Part shown: positions 1-7,801 of the stretch, one piece after another
How the letters are laid out: each line of letters begins with the position of its first letter
Position numbering within the stretch: the stretch's first letter is position 1
Assembly: GCA_963745665.1 (NCBI GenBank)
Contig: CAVUYE010000002.1
Coordinates: 1,736,001-1,800,000 of the forward strand
DNA from: Bog-473 sp963745665
Lineage (GTDB): Bacteria > Actinomycetota > Acidimicrobiia > Acidimicrobiales > RAAP-2
Length of the DNA stretch: 64,000 nucleotides
Direction of reading: 5' to 3'
Program-made: the position numbers and the translations under genes
Notes under the pieces: generated by a model
Told to the model about the DNA's origin: nothing
What the model saw: the letters and a program-made list of their open reading frames with translations, nothing else
The model's database searches: none

Positions 1-608
1 CCGCCGAGGAGCACGCAGGTGAACACGGAAGGATCGACGCGCTGCAATGCGGTCGTCACCAGCGACACGTGTGACACCCGACCCGAGCGCCCCGCATTCT
101 CGACGGCCTCGGCCTCGAAGCCCGGGAGGACGACAAGGGGAGTATCGGTCGCGATCGCCCGCGTGACCACGGCGAGCCCACCGATGTGCGCCAGCGGCAA
201 GCAGGCCATCCACACGTGCCGGTCCGGGTCGACGCCGAGGCGGGTCGTGGACGCCTTGGCCGAGGAGGCAACGGCGTCGTGGGTCAGCACGACACCCTTC
301 GGGTGACCGGAAGTGCCCGAGGTGGCGATGACCAAGGCGTCCCCATCTTCGACCCCGACGCCGTTGGCCAGCGCGTGCTGTTCTCCGTCCGAACCGACGA
401 TCCGCGTGGGGCGCAACGCGTCGAGAAGCAACTGGCGCGCGATCGGTGGGAGCCGAGGGTCCAGCGGAGCAGCGGCGTCGCCCGTGTCCCAAATCGCCCG
501 CAGAGCATCGACGAAGCCGATGCCGCCGGGAAGGTCGAGTGCGACGAGCTCAGGCACCGGCCAGTAGCGTAGGCCGCCGTGCAGACCGTGGTCACAGGCA
601 GTCCCCAT
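1..608 (-). CDS. menE: o-succinylbenzoate-CoA ligase MenE, N-terminal part (runs off the left edge)
   Basis: Adenylate-forming ligase that activates o-succinylbenzoate with CoA in menaquinone synthesis. The reverse frame is open from the window edge to an ATG at 608, which has a GAGGGG ribosome binding site just upstream. The reading contains the AMP-binding signature ATSGTSGHPKGVVLTH, then CLPLAHIGGLAV and LVTTALQRVDPSVFTCVLLGG-like text as expected before the adenylation core. About 202 residues are present and the C-terminal half lies outside. Its 5' end overlaps the menB start by about 30 bp on the opposite strand. Family assignment rests on the motif plus the menB/menA/menD neighbours; another acyl-CoA ligase is possible. 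Confidence 0.8.
   Translation of the reverse strand, partial: MGTACDHGLHGGLRYWPVPELVALDLPGGIGFVDALRAIWDTGDAAAPLDPRLPPIARQLLLDALRPTRIVGSDGEQHALANGVGVEDGDALVIATSGTSGHPKGVVLTHDAVASSAKASTTRLGVDPDRHVWMACLPLAHIGGLAVVTRAIATDTPLVVLPGFEAEAVENAGRSGRVSHVSLVTTALQRVDPSVFTCVLLG
565..570 (+). promoter_or_regulatory. Predicted -10 box (TAGCGT) of menB
   Basis: TAGCGT fits the actinobacterial TANNNT -10 pattern and ends 9 nt before the menB GTG at 579, so the transcript would be nearly or fully leaderless. The box lies inside menE on the other strand. No clear -35 is visible. Confidence 0.4.
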
Positions 609-1469
609 GATCCCCTCGACGATCTCCGCCCGCTTCCCCTCCCTGCGTGGGAGGCGCGCGGTACGTTCCACGACATCCGCTACGAGGTCGCGGAGGGCAT
701 CGCCAAGCTGACGATCTGCCGCCCTGAGCGGCGTAACGCCTTCCGGCCGCAGACGCTCTTCGAGCTGACGGACGCCTTCACGCTGGCCCGGGACGACGCC
801 GACGTGGGCGCCATCATCCTCTGCGGCGAAGGTCCCGACGCGTTCTGCTCGGGAGGGGACCAGAAGATCCGGGGCGACGACGGCTACATCGGCGACGACG
901 AAGTCGCCCAGCGCGGCATCGGCCGTCTCAATGTTCTCGATCTCCAGATCCTCATGCGCCGGGTCCCCAAGCCGATCGTGGCCATGATCGCGGGGTACGC
1001 CATCGGCGGCGGGCACATCCTGCACCTGGTGTGTGATATCTCCATCGCGGCCGACAATGCTCGATTCGGCCAGACCGGGCCCAAGGTCGGGAGCTTCGAC
1101 GGCGGATACGGATCCTCCATCCTGGCCCGCACCATCGGCCTCAAGCGGGCGAAGGAGGTGTGGTTCCTCTGCCGGCAGTACGGTGCCGAACAGGCCCTCG
1201 ACTGGGGACTGGTGAACGCGGTGGTGCCGCTCGACGACCTCGAGCGTGAGACCGTGGCCTGGTGCCGTCAGATGCTGACGCTCTCGCCGATCGCGCTGCG
1301 CATGATCAAGGCGGGCATGAACGCCGCCGACGACGGCCTGGCCGGCGTACAGCAGCTGGCGGGTGACGCCACCATGCTCTTCTACATGACCGAGGAAGGG
1401 CAGGAGGGCCGCAACGCCTTCGTGGAGCACCGAGCCCCGGACTTCTCGCGCTTCCCCCGTCGCCCGTGA
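579..1469 (+). CDS. menB: 1,4-dihydroxy-2-naphthoyl-CoA synthase MenB
   Basis: Crotonase-fold enzyme that closes the ring of o-succinylbenzoyl-CoA in menaquinone synthesis. The 296 residues show the MenB-specific blocks RNAFRPQT, FCSGGDQKIRG (oxyanion-hole region) and TGPKVGSFDGGYGSS, which separate it from ordinary enoyl-CoA hydratases. The GTG at 579 is chosen because a -10 box sits 9 nt upstream; GTG 588 is the alternative. The stop overlaps the menA start by 4 nt (GTGA), so the two are translationally coupled. Confidence 0.95.
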   Translation: MQTVVTGSPHDPLDDLRPLPLPAWEARGTFHDIRYEVAEGIAKLTICRPERRNAFRPQTLFELTDAFTLARDDADVGAIILCGEGPDAFCSGGDQKIRGDDGYIGDDEVAQRGIGRLNVLDLQILMRRVPKPIVAMIAGYAIGGGHILHLVCDISIAADNARFGQTGPKVGSFDGGYGSSILARTIGLKRAKEVWFLCRQYGAEQALDWGLVNAVVPLDDLERETVAWCRQMLTLSPIALRMIKAGMNAADDGLAGVQQLAGDATMLFYMTEEGQEGRNAFVEHRAPDFSRFPRRP

Positions 1470-2449
1470 GCCCTCCGCTTAAGGTGTGGGTGGCGGGCGC
1501 GCGCCCGCGTACCCTTCCCGCCGCGATCGTCCCGGTCGTCGTCGGCACCGCGGCGGGCTATCTCTCGAGTGGGCGCCTCGTCCCCACCACGCCCCGCATC
1601 TCGAGTTCCTGTCATGCCGCGGTGTGCGCGACATTCGACCGCCAGCTGTCGTGGCTGAATGCCGTCCTGGCGCTGATCGTGGCGCTGGGCATCCAGATCG
1701 GGACCAACTACGTCAACGACTACGCCGACGGGGTCCGCGGGACCGACGAGCACCGCGTCGGCCCTGTACGGCTCGTGGCGGGCAGGTTGGCGACGGTGCG
1801 AGAGGTCAAGTTCGCCGCTCTGATCGCCTTCGGTATCGCCGCAGTGGCCGGTCTCGGCCTGGCGGCCCGCGTCACGTGGTGGCTCGTCCCGGTCGGCCTG
1901 GTGTGCGGCATCGCCGGTTGGGCGTACACGGGAGGCCCTCGGCCCTACGGGTATCTCGGATTCGGCGAGCTCTTCGTCTTCATCTTCTTCGGCCTCGTGG
2001 CCACGGCGGGCTCGGCCTACGTCCAGCACGCGCCGTTCGTGATCTCGTTGGCCGGCCATCTGTTCTCGTACCAGTACGACTGGTGGTTCGTGCTCTGGGC
2101 CGGGGTGCCAGTGGGCCTGCTGGCCGCCGCCCTCCTGCAGGCGAACAACCTGCGCGACATCGGCACTGACACCGAGTCGGGAAAGAAGACGTTGGCCGTA
2201 CGCCTAGGAAGGCGGCGGGCCGGCCTGCTCTATTGCGTGACCCTCATGGGCGTCGCCTTCTCCATCGGCGTCCTGGCCAGCTATCGACCCTGGGCGCTCG
2301 TGGCGTTTGCAGCTCTTCCGGTGGCCATCGCTCCCCTCAGCCTGGCGCTGGGTGACCAGGAAGGTCGGGCCTTGTTGCCCATGCTGGGGACCACTTCACG
2401 TCTTCAGATCCTCGCCGGAGTGCTTCTGGCCGTCGGGCTCCTTCTATGA
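1466..2449 (+). CDS. menA: 1,4-dihydroxy-2-naphthoate polyprenyltransferase MenA
   Basis: Integral membrane UbiA-family prenyltransferase that attaches the polyprenyl tail to DHNA. The 327 residues contain the polyprenyl-diphosphate binding motif NYVNDYADGVRGTD near residue 75 and a second Asp-rich motif around NNLRDIGTDTESGKKT near residue 230, separated by hydrophobic helices. It begins inside the menB stop codon. Its 3' end faces menH with only 19 bp between them and no obvious terminator hairpin. A small hydrophilic insert near residues 30-45 is unusual for the family. Confidence 0.93.
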   Translation: MSPPLKVWVAGARPRTLPAAIVPVVVGTAAGYLSSGRLVPTTPRISSSCHAAVCATFDRQLSWLNAVLALIVALGIQIGTNYVNDYADGVRGTDEHRVGPVRLVAGRLATVREVKFAALIAFGIAAVAGLGLAARVTWWLVPVGLVCGIAGWAYTGGPRPYGYLGFGELFVFIFFGLVATAGSAYVQHAPFVISLAGHLFSYQYDWWFVLWAGVPVGLLAAALLQANNLRDIGTDTESGKKTLAVRLGRRRAGLLYCVTLMGVAFSIGVLASYRPWALVAFAALPVAIAPLSLALGDQEGRALLPMLGTTSRLQILAGVLLAVGLLL

Positions 2450-2468
2450 GCGCGCGTCCAGGCCACTC

Positions 2469-3254
2469 TCAATCGGGGCCCGGCTCGACCGCGCCGAGCC
2501 AGTGACGCAAGATCCGGGCGACCGGTTCGGGTTGGGCCAGGTGTACGGCATGCCCTCCTCCCGGGACCAGGGACGCGACACCGTGCGGCACCAGCCGACT
2601 CACGCGCACCGCGTGGGCGGCGAACCGGGTGTCGTCCGAACCCGCGAGGGCCAGGACGGGAGAGGGGAGTGTCGAGAGGCGATCCCACAACGGCTCCATG
2701 GTGCCGGTCCCGCACAGCCTGAGGCTGGAAGCCAGACCTTGCGCAGTGTTGCGCAGTCGCTCCGACCGCTGTGCCGCGTTGCTGGACTCCAGCCGATCGA
2801 AGAGCGGCCCGCCCAACCAGGAGTCGACGAAGTCCTCGACGTCACCGGAAGCCTCGAGATCGTCGGCCATGGCGTCGTCGGACCGATGCCGACGCGCGCG
2901 TTCCTCTGCGTCCTCAATGCCTGCGGTGACACCGATGAACACAACGCAACGCAGGGGCAGATCGGTACCGAGCGCCACGTGCAGAGCAACCCGGGCACCG
3001 AGCGAATAGCCGAGCACGGCGCATGGCGCGTCAGCGACCACGGAGCGCACCGCTTCGGCCACGAGGCCTGCCGTCGTAGGCAGGTCGGCCCGCACCAGAC
3101 CCGATTCCCCGTGTCCCGGAAGATCGACCGCGACCAGTGTGGACGACTCGGCCATGCGATCTCCGAACGGGCCCCACAGACGACCCGTCTGGGTGAACCC
3201 GTGCAAGAGGACCAGCGGCGGCCCCGAGCCGCGCACCTCGACGTGGAGTGGCAC
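2469..3254 (-). CDS. menH: Alpha/beta hydrolase, probable MenH (SHCHC synthase)
   Basis: The 261-residue alpha/beta hydrolase has LLHGFTQTG (oxyanion region), VDLPGHGES, nucleophile elbow GYSLGAR and the late catalytic His in PGGGHAVHLAQPE. MenH removes pyruvate from SEPHCHC, and the divergent neighbour menD makes that substrate, so context supports the assignment. The GTG start at 3254 lies 5 bp from the menD ATG. A TACGCT -10 candidate lies at 3268-3263 on this strand, inside the first menD codons. Short alpha/beta hydrolases are hard to tell apart by sequence alone. Confidence 0.8.
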   Translation of the reverse strand: MPLHVEVRGSGPPLVLLHGFTQTGRLWGPFGDRMAESSTLVAVDLPGHGESGLVRADLPTTAGLVAEAVRSVVADAPCAVLGYSLGARVALHVALGTDLPLRCVVFIGVTAGIEDAEERARRHRSDDAMADDLEASGDVEDFVDSWLGGPLFDRLESSNAAQRSERLRNTAQGLASSLRLCGTGTMEPLWDRLSTLPSPVLALAGSDDTRFAAHAVRVSRLVPHGVASLVPGGGHAVHLAQPEPVARILRHWLGAVEPGPD

Positions 3255-3259
3255 TCCCG

Positions 3260-4930
3260 ATGAGCGTACAGGCCACCTTCAGTGCCACCCTGGTCGACGA
3301 GTGGGTCCGTCTCGGGGTCACCGATGCGGTCGTCTGTGCCGGATCGCGTTCGACGCCGCTGGCGCTGCCCCTCGCGGAACGGCTCCGGGTCCACGTCCGC
3401 CTCGACGAGCGCAGCGCAGCTTTTTTCGCCCTTGGGTTGGCGATGGCGACCGGAAGGCCCACCGTCATCTGCGTGACGAGCGGCACGGCCGCCGCCGAAC
3501 TGCACCCCGCTGTCGTGGAGGCGCACCACGCGCTGGTGCCGCTCATTGTGTGCACGGCGGACCGGCCGCCCGAGTTGCAGCACACCGGAGCATCGCAGTC
3601 CATTGAGCAGAACGGCCTGTTCGGCGCGTCGACACGCTGGGCTTTCTCGCCCGGGGTCGCCGTCGAGGGCCAAGAGTGGACTTGGCGCCCCCTCGCCGTC
3701 CGGGCCTTCGAGGAGGCGGTGCACGGGGCCGCCGGCCCCGGTCCGGTGCACCTCAATCTGGAGTTCCGGGAGCCTTTGACCGGGACTGCGGCGCCCCTTC
3801 CGGCACGCCACGGTCCGACGGTCGTGGTCCCCGCGGCCACCAACGCCCCGGGCGCAGCCGATGTGGTGCCACTCCGTGGGCGGGGGATGATCATCGCCGG
3901 AGGCCCTTGGTCGCAGCGGGCGGACCCCGCCGGCGTGGCCGGGCTTGCTGACACATTGGGGTGGCCCGTGCTGGCGGACCCGTTGTCAGGGAGCAGGTTC
4001 GACGGGGCGATCGCCGCTGCTGATGCCATTGTTCGCACGGAGCCCCCGCTGCCCGAATGCATTGTGCTGTTCGGGGCGCCCTGGCTGTCTCGAGCGCTGG
4101 GCACGTACCTCTCCCGCGCGGCCGACGCCGGCGCACGGATCGTCGTCGTGGATCCGCTGCGGCGGTGGGCCGATCCCCTACGGGTGGCGACCGAGTTCCA
4201 TCAATGCGACGCCGGCCGGTGGCTCGACGCCGCCATCGCCACGGCGACTCCTGCCGGTCCGCAGTGGCTGGACTCCTGGCGGGAGCGGGAGATGAAGGCG
4301 CAGACCGCCATCGCCGATGTCCTCGGGACCGATCTCAGCGAGCCGCTCGTGGCGCGCGTGGTGCACCGCCATGCGGCGGAAACGGGTGCGACCCTCGTGG
4401 TGGCGGCATCCATGCCGATCCGGGATCTGGAGTGGTACGCGGAGGCCCACACGGTGCCGCCGAGGGTTCTCGCCAACCGGGGGGTGAACGGGATCGACGG
4501 CGTCGTGTCGACCGCACTGGGGGTGGCCTCCTCGGAGAGCGGGCCCGGTGTCCGCACCGTCGCGCTCCTCGGGGACCTGGCGTTCCTCCACGATGTCTCG
4601 GGGCTGGTCAACCTTCCGGAGTCTCCCTGCACCTTCGTGGTGCTCGACAACGGCGGAGGCGGAATCTTCTCGTTCCTTCCCCAGGCGACGTCGGTCGAAC
4701 CGGCCGTGTTCGAGCAGCTGTTCGGCACCCCCCCGACCAGCGGCATCAGCGAGGTCGCGCGCGGGTTCGGGTTGGCGGTCCATGACGTCTCGGCACCGTC
4801 ACAGCTCGAATCGGTCTTGGCCGCGCCGGCGTCGACCTCAGCGCTCGTCCGGGTCCGTGTGCCCGACCGCGCGCAGAATGTCGCGCTGCACGATGCGATC
4901 AACCAGGCGGTCCGTCTCGCGCTGCAGTAG
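3260..4930 (+). CDS. menD: SEPHCHC synthase MenD
   Basis: ThDP-dependent enzyme condensing isochorismate with 2-oxoglutarate, the committed step to menaquinone. The start MSVQATFSATLVDEW matches the family; ATG 3260 is preferred over GTG 3248 because of a GGAG about 11 nt upstream. Motifs seen are CAGSRSTPLALPLAE, the cofactor-site region VTSGTAAAELHPAVVEA, and the ThDP/Mg region GDLAFLHD followed by VVLDNGGGGIFSFLP. The length of 556 residues is normal. The 3' end overlaps the convergent DUF222/HNH gene by 32 bp. Confidence 0.95.
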   Translation: MSVQATFSATLVDEWVRLGVTDAVVCAGSRSTPLALPLAERLRVHVRLDERSAAFFALGLAMATGRPTVICVTSGTAAAELHPAVVEAHHALVPLIVCTADRPPELQHTGASQSIEQNGLFGASTRWAFSPGVAVEGQEWTWRPLAVRAFEEAVHGAAGPGPVHLNLEFREPLTGTAAPLPARHGPTVVVPAATNAPGAADVVPLRGRGMIIAGGPWSQRADPAGVAGLADTLGWPVLADPLSGSRFDGAIAAADAIVRTEPPLPECIVLFGAPWLSRALGTYLSRAADAGARIVVVDPLRRWADPLRVATEFHQCDAGRWLDAAIATATPAGPQWLDSWREREMKAQTAIADVLGTDLSEPLVARVVHRHAAETGATLVVAASMPIRDLEWYAEAHTVPPRVLANRGVNGIDGVVSTALGVASSESGPGVRTVALLGDLAFLHDVSGLVNLPESPCTFVVLDNGGGGIFSFLPQATSVEPAVFEQLFGTPPTSGISEVARGFGLAVHDVSAPSQLESVLAAPASTSALVRVRVPDRAQNVALHDAINQAVRLALQ

Positions 4931-6086
4931 GGGTCGGGGAAGGCGTCGAGGCCGAACGCCGACCCGTCGGGCTCTGGAAGATCAGCTCTGCGTTGGCGTT
5001 GCCCGACATCTTCCATCGCATCTCGTGGACGCAGCGATGGTGGTGGTCGCAGAGCTCGACAAGGTTGTCGAGGTCGGTCTCACCGCCGTCGACCCAGTGC
5101 CGGACGTGGTGTACGTCGGTGAACTCGGTGTGCGTGCAGCCGGGGAACCGGCACCCCTTGTCACGACGCCTGATCTCCAAGCGCTGGGGATCACTGGGGT
5201 CCCGGCGAGTCCGCCCGAGATTGAGGCTGCGGCCATCGGCCCGGTCGGCAGAGACCAGGACCTTGGCGTCGCACGCGAGCCTGCGCGCGACTTCTCGGGA
5301 CACCGGCCCCAGGACGTCGAGTTCCGCTCCGCCCTCGCCGCCGGCCAGAAAGGTCATGTCGGCGTGCACGACGACGGTGGGGCGGTTTCGCCGCGCCCCG
5401 CCCGCCTGCGCCGGGCCGGTCGCAGCGTTGGGGTGGCTTCCCGGGCCGGCCGTCGCCGCTTTGCAGACGGAGACGAGGGCATCGGCCATCCGCTGATCGA
5501 AAGGTGTTCGGTCACGACCGCCGCGACTGGCCCGCGGAATGAGCGAACTCTTGACCACGGCGTACTGATCCTCAGGCAGCGTTCCCGTCAGGCTTCGACG
5601 TCGATCGTCGAAGCGGAGGAACCGCCGGGTGTAAAAGCCGGTCGACCGTTCGTCGGATTGGTCCCGCGTGGCCAACGCGAGCTCGCGCACCTGCTTCGCC
5701 GACCAGTGTGTCGCCTGTTCCGCCAGCTGGGCATCCGTTTCGGGCTTGGCCACTTCGACGAGTGGCTTGACCTGGTCGAAGGAGAGCTTTCCCTGCGACA
5801 GGGCATCGGCGATCTTGGGCAGGGAAGGGAGCTTGGCAGCCGCCGTGACCCATTCGCGAGCGGTGGCGGCGGAGACGCCGCACCGCTGGACGAGCCAGGC
5901 CACCATGGAGGTCGCGCCGTCAACACGCCAGGCCCGCCGGCGGTCCAGTTCGGCCACCGCCGCCAGCAGTTGGCTCTGGTGCGCCGAGATGGCCCGATGA
6001 TGCTGGGCGACGCTCGCGACCAGCGTCTCGGTTCGCCGCGACACCGAGTCCGGGCGGGGTCCATCTTTGAGGAGAGCTGGTGCCAT
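4899..6086 (-). CDS. DUF222 / HNH endonuclease-domain protein (13E12 family)
   Basis: About 395 residues. The N-terminal DUF222 region (HHRAISAHQSQLLAAVAELDRR) is followed by a C-terminal HNH nuclease domain: CRFPGCTHTEFTDVHHVRHW, then GGETDLDNLVELCDHHHRCVHE. This family is abundant and often multicopy in Actinobacteria, resembles the mycobacterial REP13E12 proteins and may be semi-mobile; its cellular role is unknown. I start it at ATG 6086 (MAPALLKDG) because the longer open frame begins with a meaningless Cys-Gly run encoded by a hexamer repeat. Its end overlaps menD. Confidence 0.85.
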   Translation of the reverse strand: MAPALLKDGPRPDSVSRRTETLVASVAQHHRAISAHQSQLLAAVAELDRRRAWRVDGATSMVAWLVQRCGVSAATAREWVTAAAKLPSLPKIADALSQGKLSFDQVKPLVEVAKPETDAQLAEQATHWSAKQVRELALATRDQSDERSTGFYTRRFLRFDDRRRSLTGTLPEDQYAVVKSSLIPRASRGGRDRTPFDQRMADALVSVCKAATAGPGSHPNAATGPAQAGGARRNRPTVVVHADMTFLAGGEGGAELDVLGPVSREVARRLACDAKVLVSADRADGRSLNLGRTRRDPSDPQRLEIRRRDKGCRFPGCTHTEFTDVHHVRHWVDGGETDLDNLVELCDHHHRCVHEMRWKMSGNANAELIFQSPTGRRSASTPSPTPTAARDGPPG

Positions 6087-6160
6087 GCAGACAGTGAACG
6101 GTCGCGGGCCGCCAGCAAGCGCGACATTGACACGCACAATTCGGCGCGCACGCCCTGTTC

Positions 6161-6196
6161 CACACCCACACCCACACCCACATCCACAACCCACCC
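6161..6196. repeat. CACCCA hexamer-like array
   Basis: Roughly six imperfect copies of CACCCA/CACATC between the 5' end of the DUF222/HNH gene and the 3' end of the carotenoid oxygenase gene. It is non-coding if the HNH gene starts at 6086. No other feature is seen in 6087-6230. Confidence 0.7.
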
Positions 6197-6230
6197 GGGA
6201 CCGGGCTCCCGGGCTGGTCAGCGGTACCTG

Positions 6231-7706
6231 TCAGCGGTAACGGTCTGCCGGCACCCACTCTCCGTGGCTGCGCACGGGCAGTCGGGCCGGCAGGTGGATA
6301 ACCGCCTCCGGGGGGCGCCGGCCCAATGAGGAGGCGTCGAGGACGTAGAGGTCGGTTCCGCCGCGGTTGGCATCATCGACCATCGTCAGCAGCCAGCCTT
6401 CGTCGTCGCCGTGGCCGTCGACCGATCGGACGAACAAGGGCTCGCTGGGCGTACGGCCGGGACCGGGACTCCACGACGCCAGCTCGTCGCGGGCCAGGTC
6501 GAACTTGAGCAGCCCGACCGGAGAGGCCTCCCTTGTCCAAGGGTCCGGATGGCCCCGTGCCATCCCCGACGCCGGGGGAATCTCCAGCCAATCGGTCTCG
6601 AGGGTGTAGCCGTAGCGGAACGAGGCGCCTTCACAGAACGCGTCCACCCGTGGATACTCGACGGACCGTTCGTCGAGCTGCGTGCGCTCGACCCGATCGT
6701 CCACAATCCGCCAGCGCTCCAGCACGCCGAGGGTCCCACCGATGCCGGAGAGGGCCAAGCCGGCCGGGCCGACGACCGAGACCGCCTGGTCGACGGGCTG
6801 GCCCGCTTCGGGCACGCCGTAACAGCAGACGTAGAGGACGATGGCCCCATCAGGTTCGTCGTAGGCACCGAGCACGTGCGTCACGAGGCACGGGTCGAGT
6901 CGGATCCAGCGCGCCGTTGCCGCCGCGGCACCTTCACCGCGACGGGGCAGCACGCCGATCCACCCTTCGCCGCCCGGGATCCACCCGAAAGGCACGGCGC
7001 TGGCACTACCGTGTCCCGCCGGCAGCCGGGTCGTCGGCGACTCGATGAACACCACGTGCTCCGCGGTGACGCCGATGTCGTGCTGCCAGGTGGCCCGCTC
7101 CAGCTCCACCGACTGGGCCGATCGCAGCGCCCCGGCCGCATCCCACTCGCCGACGCGCAGGAAGATGCCTTCGCCGTCATCGGTGCGCAGCCCGGCGCCG
7201 TCGCCACCGGTACCGTCATCGACGCCGAAGAGGACCCGGCCGCCGTCAGCGGCCAATCGGTGGGCATGCGATGCGATCGGGACGTTCAGGCCGCCGGCGA
7301 ACTCCTCTGGCTCCAAGAACCGCGAGTACTGCGACGGAATCCCCGTCTCGGGGAGGGCCAGGAGCGATCCGGCGTGCCAGAACACGCCGGCATCGGCCTC
7401 CGACTCCTGGCGCCGATACCAGACCGCCTGGCCGTCGCGGATCTCCACGGCATGGAGCGCCCCGGCCGCTCCGCCGCCGCCACCGTCTCCGCCGCCGCCA
7501 CCGTCTCCGCCGCCGCCACTCTCCCCGCCCACCTCGTCGTCGCCCTCTCCCGCACCCCCGACACCCGCATCCGCACCCGTACCCGCACCCGCTTCCCGAG
7601 ACCCCCACGGCCAAGCCGGCCCTACCCGGAACAAGGTTCCCTGCAGCTCCGGCGGCAGCGAGCCCGACATCGGGAGGGGCATCGCCCCGTGGTCCGCTCC
7701 TATCAC
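6231..7706 (-). CDS. Carotenoid oxygenase (RPE65/CCD) family protein with a Gly-rich insert
   Basis: Non-haem Fe(II) dioxygenase family that cleaves carotenoid or stilbene double bonds. The start matches the family: SGSLPPELQGTLFRVGPAW. Four His residues stand where the iron ligands are expected: near 147/149 (ASHAHRL), 209 (WQHDIGVT), 277 (LVTHVLGAYDE) and 481 (LPVRSHGEW). The C-terminal block GWLLTMVDD...TDLYVLDAS is typical. Residues about 39-82 are a Gly/Asp/Glu low-complexity insert between the first strand and the ALHAVEIRDG strand. GTG 7706 is the longest start; ATG 7682 (MPLPMSG) is an alternative. The substrate cannot be told. Confidence 0.85.
   Translation of the reverse strand: MIGADHGAMPLPMSGSLPPELQGTLFRVGPAWPWGSREAGAGTGADAGVGGAGEGDDEVGGESGGGGDGGGGGDGGGGGAAGALHAVEIRDGQAVWYRRQESEADAGVFWHAGSLLALPETGIPSQYSRFLEPEEFAGGLNVPIASHAHRLAADGGRVLFGVDDGTGGDGAGLRTDDGEGIFLRVGEWDAAGALRSAQSVELERATWQHDIGVTAEHVVFIESPTTRLPAGHGSASAVPFGWIPGGEGWIGVLPRRGEGAAAATARWIRLDPCLVTHVLGAYDEPDGAIVLYVCCYGVPEAGQPVDQAVSVVGPAGLALSGIGGTLGVLERWRIVDDRVERTQLDERSVEYPRVDAFCEGASFRYGYTLETDWLEIPPASGMARGHPDPWTREASPVGLLKFDLARDELASWSPGPGRTPSEPLFVRSVDGHGDDEGWLLTMVDDANRGGTDLYVLDASSLGRRPPEAVIHLPARLPVRSHGEWVPADRYR
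7471..7594. repeat. Two short tandem arrays inside the carotenoid oxygenase gene
   Basis: Positions 7471-7521 hold about 2.7 copies of an 18-bp unit (CCGCCGCCGCCACCGTCT) that encodes the GGGGDG runs on the minus strand. Positions 7551-7594 hold imperfect CACCCG/CATCCG hexamers related to the array at 6161-6196. Both arrays fall in the low-complexity insert of the protein, which suggests slippage expansion. Confidence 0.75.
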
Positions 7707-7801
7707 CGAGACGACCGGACTTCCCGAGAACGACCACGACGACCGAGGACGAGGGCACCCATGAGGCCGATCAACCTACCTGCGTATGGCAGAGTCGAGG
7801 C

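Noticed and set aside
6161..6196. CACCCA array as a telomere or CRISPR-like repeat
   Set aside because: Only a few imperfect hexamers without spacers; it looks like local slippage.
7271..7801. N-terminal extension of TyrS by 177 residues
   Set aside because: The extension is Arg/Pro-rich shadow of the carotenoid oxygenase gene; ATG 7802 gives the family-typical start.
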